Source: JBFONV01 sp040779335 (GTDB taxonomy: Bacteria; Pseudomonadota; Gammaproteobacteria; Enterobacterales; Alteromonadaceae). Taken from it: a stretch of DNA of 64,000 nt. Numbering within the stretch: the stretch's first letter is position 1; every line of letters begins with the position of its first letter. Positions 62,015-64,000 of this stretch are shown here, one piece after another. A program made the position numbers and the translations under genes. Below the pieces are notes generated by a model. That model saw only the letters and a program-made list of their open reading frames with translations. It made no database searches and had not been told where the DNA came from. The stretch lies in NCBI GenBank assembly GCA_040779335.1, contig JBFONV010000003.1, forward strand, positions 372,001 through 436,000, in the 5' to 3' direction.

Positions 62015-63034
62015 GTGACTACAACAATAAACAAAATTGCTATTCTCACCAGTGGTGGAGACGCGCCCGGCATGAATGCAGCCATTCGAGCTATTGTACT
62101 TGCGGCTCACCACTATGGTATTACACCCTATGGATTTTCGCATGGGTATAACGGCCTGATCGAAAATGATATTACTTTATTATCCCCTGCCTCTGTCAAC
62201 GGTATTATTCATCGTGGCGGTACCATACTTAAAAGCGCTCGTTGTCCTGAAATGATGACAGAAGATGGTGTTAATCAGGCAACCTTAACGTTATTAAAAG
62301 AAAAAATAGATGCATTAATTGTTATCGGCGGAGATGGCTCATTTTCGGGGCTTTTAGCTATCCAAGCACAATGGCAAGGGAAAACCATTGGTATTCCGGG
62401 CACGATTGACAACGATCTTGATGGCAGTGACTATACCATTGGCTTTGCTACGGCTGTTAATACAGCCATTGAAGCCATTGATAAAATTAGGGATACCGCC
62501 GACGCTTTTGATAGGATATTTATTGTTGAATTAATGGGTAGACGCAGTGGTCATATCACCTTCAATGCAGGTATGGCATGTGCGGCTGAGCATATTCTAT
62601 CGTTTGAAAACTTTTCTCCAGAAAACCGTCAACAAAAATTGGTTCAGTTAGCACAAGAGATCAAAAACACTCAACAAAATAGGCATGCCAGTTACATTAT
62701 CGTACTTGCTGAAAATTTATGGCCGGGTGGAGCCAGCAAACTAGCAGAAGAACTAAATGCTCATGCCAATATTGACAGTACGGCATGTATATTAGGGCAC
62801 ATACAGCGCGGTGGAAATCCTGTCGCGAAAGATCGTATTCTCGGAACCAAAATGGGGGTTGCCGCAATACAAGCGTTAATGCAGGGAGAGACTGAGATCA
62901 TGATAGGCGAAAAGCATAATCACATGGTTCATGTGCAATTAAGTGACGCCATACAACATGAAAAACGTGTGGATAAGCATCTGATCGAAGCACAGGACAA
63001 TATTCTCGCCCTAACTGTACAAACACAATATTGA
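62015..63034 (+). CDS. pfkA: ATP-type 6-phosphofructokinase
   Basis: 339 residues from a GTG at 62015 (GAGAGAG upstream). The ATG at 61934 would add 27 residues unlike the family. The phosphate loop AILTSGGDAPGMNAAIRA, VIGGDGSFSG (GGDGS, ATP-type), PGTIDNDLDGSDYTIGFATAVNT (catalytic Asp), and MGRRSGHI complete PfkA. It allows an Embden-Meyerhof route beside the Entner-Doudoroff operon. No other glycolytic neighbour on its side. Confidence 0.9.
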   Translation: MTTTINKIAILTSGGDAPGMNAAIRAIVLAAHHYGITPYGFSHGYNGLIENDITLLSPASVNGIIHRGGTILKSARCPEMMTEDGVNQATLTLLKEKIDALIVIGGDGSFSGLLAIQAQWQGKTIGIPGTIDNDLDGSDYTIGFATAVNTAIEAIDKIRDTADAFDRIFIVELMGRRSGHITFNAGMACAAEHILSFENFSPENRQQKLVQLAQEIKNTQQNRHASYIIVLAENLWPGGASKLAEELNAHANIDSTACILGHIQRGGNPVAKDRILGTKMGVAAIQALMQGETEIMIGEKHNHMVHVQLSDAIQHEKRVDKHLIEAQDNILALTVQTQY

Positions 63035-63074
63035 TTATGTCAACGTGCCCATAAAGAACACAAGGAATAAAGGA

Positions 63075-63899
63075 TCACTGACTTACAGCAAGTTTAACTT
63101 TATCTTTATAACTTCTACTAACCTTAAGTTCTTTGCCGTTGCTTAACACTAAATAGTATTCACCGTTTAATTGACTACAGAATTTTTGAATAAAGTTTTT
63201 ATTCACTATGGTCGAGCGATGACTGCGAACAAACTGCTTAGGATCAAGAGTTTCTTCAAGTTGTTTCATGGTTTTTCTAAGGATGTGCGTTTCCGCCTCG
63301 GTGTGAACACACATATAATCACCTGCAGCATCTATCCATAAAATATCTTTAACGGGGACTCGCGTTAACTCCCCAGCATCCTTGATCGCTAAGATGTCAG
63401 AGTAGTGCGACAAACCAATACCATTTTCATTATCCAACTCAGCTAATATTTCTTGGCTGTCATTACCAGTAACATCACTTACTAACTGGATAAGTTTAGA
63501 TTTATGCTCACTATCTTCTATTGATTTTAAGTGTTCACGAACGCGGTTCATCGACTGCGACAACCTTACTTCGTCAGCAGGTTTCATTAAATAATCTTGC
63601 GCATGAACTTCAAAGGCTTTTAATGCATACTGATCAAATGCAGTAACAAATACCACAATTGGCATTTTTAGTTGTTGTTCAATAATGCTTTGTACTACTT
63701 GAAAGCCGTTAAGCCCTGGCATTTGAATATCTAAAAACATTAGATCAGGCTGCAATGATTTTATCGCCTCGATCGCTTCCCTGCCGTTACCACATAGCTG
63801 GACAACGTCCACGTCGGAGTGTTCTTCCAAACGTACTGCCAACCCTTTTCTCGCTAATGGCTCATCATCAACGATAATGGTGGTAAGCATTTTAGCCAT
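63075..63899 (-). CDS. LytTR-family response regulator
   Basis: 274 residues. A receiver domain (TTIIVDDEPLARKGLAVRLEE, phosphoacceptor Asp in LMFLDIQMPGLNG near residue 57, Lys in DYLMKPADE) is followed by a C-terminal LytTR DNA-binding domain (VPVKDILWIDAAGDYMCVHT, FVRSHRSTIVNKNFI, ELKVSRSYKDKVKL). AGGAAA precedes the ATG. It overlaps the upstream sensor kinase stop by 8 bp, so the two form an operon. This is the BtsR/YpdB-like type; its target genes are unknown. Confidence 0.93.
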   Translation of the reverse strand: MAKMLTTIIVDDEPLARKGLAVRLEEHSDVDVVQLCGNGREAIEAIKSLQPDLMFLDIQMPGLNGFQVVQSIIEQQLKMPIVVFVTAFDQYALKAFEVHAQDYLMKPADEVRLSQSMNRVREHLKSIEDSEHKSKLIQLVSDVTGNDSQEILAELDNENGIGLSHYSDILAIKDAGELTRVPVKDILWIDAAGDYMCVHTEAETHILRKTMKQLEETLDPKQFVRSHRSTIVNKNFIQKFCSQLNGEYYLVLSNGKELKVSRSYKDKVKLAVSQ

Positions 63900-64000
63900 T
63901 CTTATTTCCTAATTCGTACGGGATCCTGATGTTAACTTTTACACCAGTAGGGGTATTATTAGCAACAACTAATGAATAATTTTCACCATAAAGTGCTTGT
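63892..64000 (-). CDS. Sensor histidine kinase, C-terminal fragment
   Basis: Only the last 35 codons lie in the window (frame from 63999 down to a TAA at 63892). The tail LYGENYSLVVANNTPTG and KVNIRIPYE fits the final ATPase strands of LytS-type kinases, and the 8-bp overlap with the LytTR regulator makes it the cognate sensor. The rest is upstream, beyond the window. Confidence 0.7.
   Translation of the reverse strand, partial: QALYGENYSLVVANNTPTGVKVNIRIPYELGNKNG

Overview
The window is about 64 kb of AT-rich gammaproteobacterial chromosome. Gene content and order point to a marine Alteromonadales, most likely Colwelliaceae (Colwellia/Thalassotalea-like). Examples are the bioA/bioBFCD cluster, the yejM-yejL/yejK pair, tusDCBE, and a HexR-controlled zwf-pgl-edd-glk-eda operon beside gap and pykA. 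This placement is inference, because no database search was possible. Most of the window is core metabolism and housekeeping. There is no phage, IS element or CRISPR array.

Region by region. 1-7 kb: end of a DUF349 protein, ansA, sppA, a YdjA-like nitroreductase, a SPOR-type lipoprotein, asnS and a small membrane protein. 7-12.6 kb: biotin synthesis (bioA divergent from bioBFCD), then an orphan HicB-like antitoxin. 12.6-13.5 kb: a gene-free stretch with degenerate TAACCCT-type repeats, followed by tRNA-Pro(GGG). 13.6-21.2 kb: yejM/yejL divergent from yejK, then pyrC, a pterin-synthase-like gene, an M23 peptidase, a solute-binding protein, and mtfA on the other strand. 21.2-23 kb: a solitary tyrosine recombinase preceded by a perfect 16-bp inverted repeat. 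23-28.7 kb: bicupin, alpha/beta hydrolase and glutaredoxin beside a LysR regulator, two small paralogous proteins, DUF6172, a cyclophilin and an unknown gene.

28.8-37.5 kb: a probable minus-strand operon of an AGPS-like FAD oxidoreductase, a GlpD-like dehydrogenase, a FGGY kinase and PhoD, divergent from an AraC regulator. This looks like a glycerol-phosphate or related polyol module. 37.3-43.5 kb: a third member of the small-protein family, an EAL/HDOD protein, a nucleotide-pyrophosphatase-like protein with an unknown partner, a phosphoribosyltransferase, and a lipoprotein pair (transglutaminase-like/TPR plus M28 peptidase). The M28 gene appears to start at an ATT codon that overlaps the upstream stop. 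43.6-44.4 kb: two identical tRNA-Ser(TGA) genes among broken tRNA-Ser fragments and duplicated terminators. 44.5-50.6 kb: tag, yccA-like, tusDCBE, a YjfB-like small protein, a long GAPDH (gapB type), a DUF2989 lipoprotein and msrB.

50.6-63 kb: central carbon metabolism. gnd, gapA, the five-gene overlapping zwf-pgl-edd-glk-eda operon, hexR, pykA and pfkA lie together. Identical 15-bp HexR-like palindromes precede gapA and sit in the zwf/hexR gap, and a second variant box lies just upstream of zwf. Glucose would enter through Glk, Zwf and Pgl, be split by Edd/Eda, and rejoin lower glycolysis through GapA and PykA, with HexR sensing KDPG (family knowledge). The window ends in a LytTR response regulator and the tail of its sensor kinase.

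The most unusual signals are a three-member family of roughly 55-residue proteins with an LSEK core, one of them easily missed; the ATT start; the decaying tRNA-Ser array with a compensatory-change terminator; and the lone recombinase with its palindromic upstream region.
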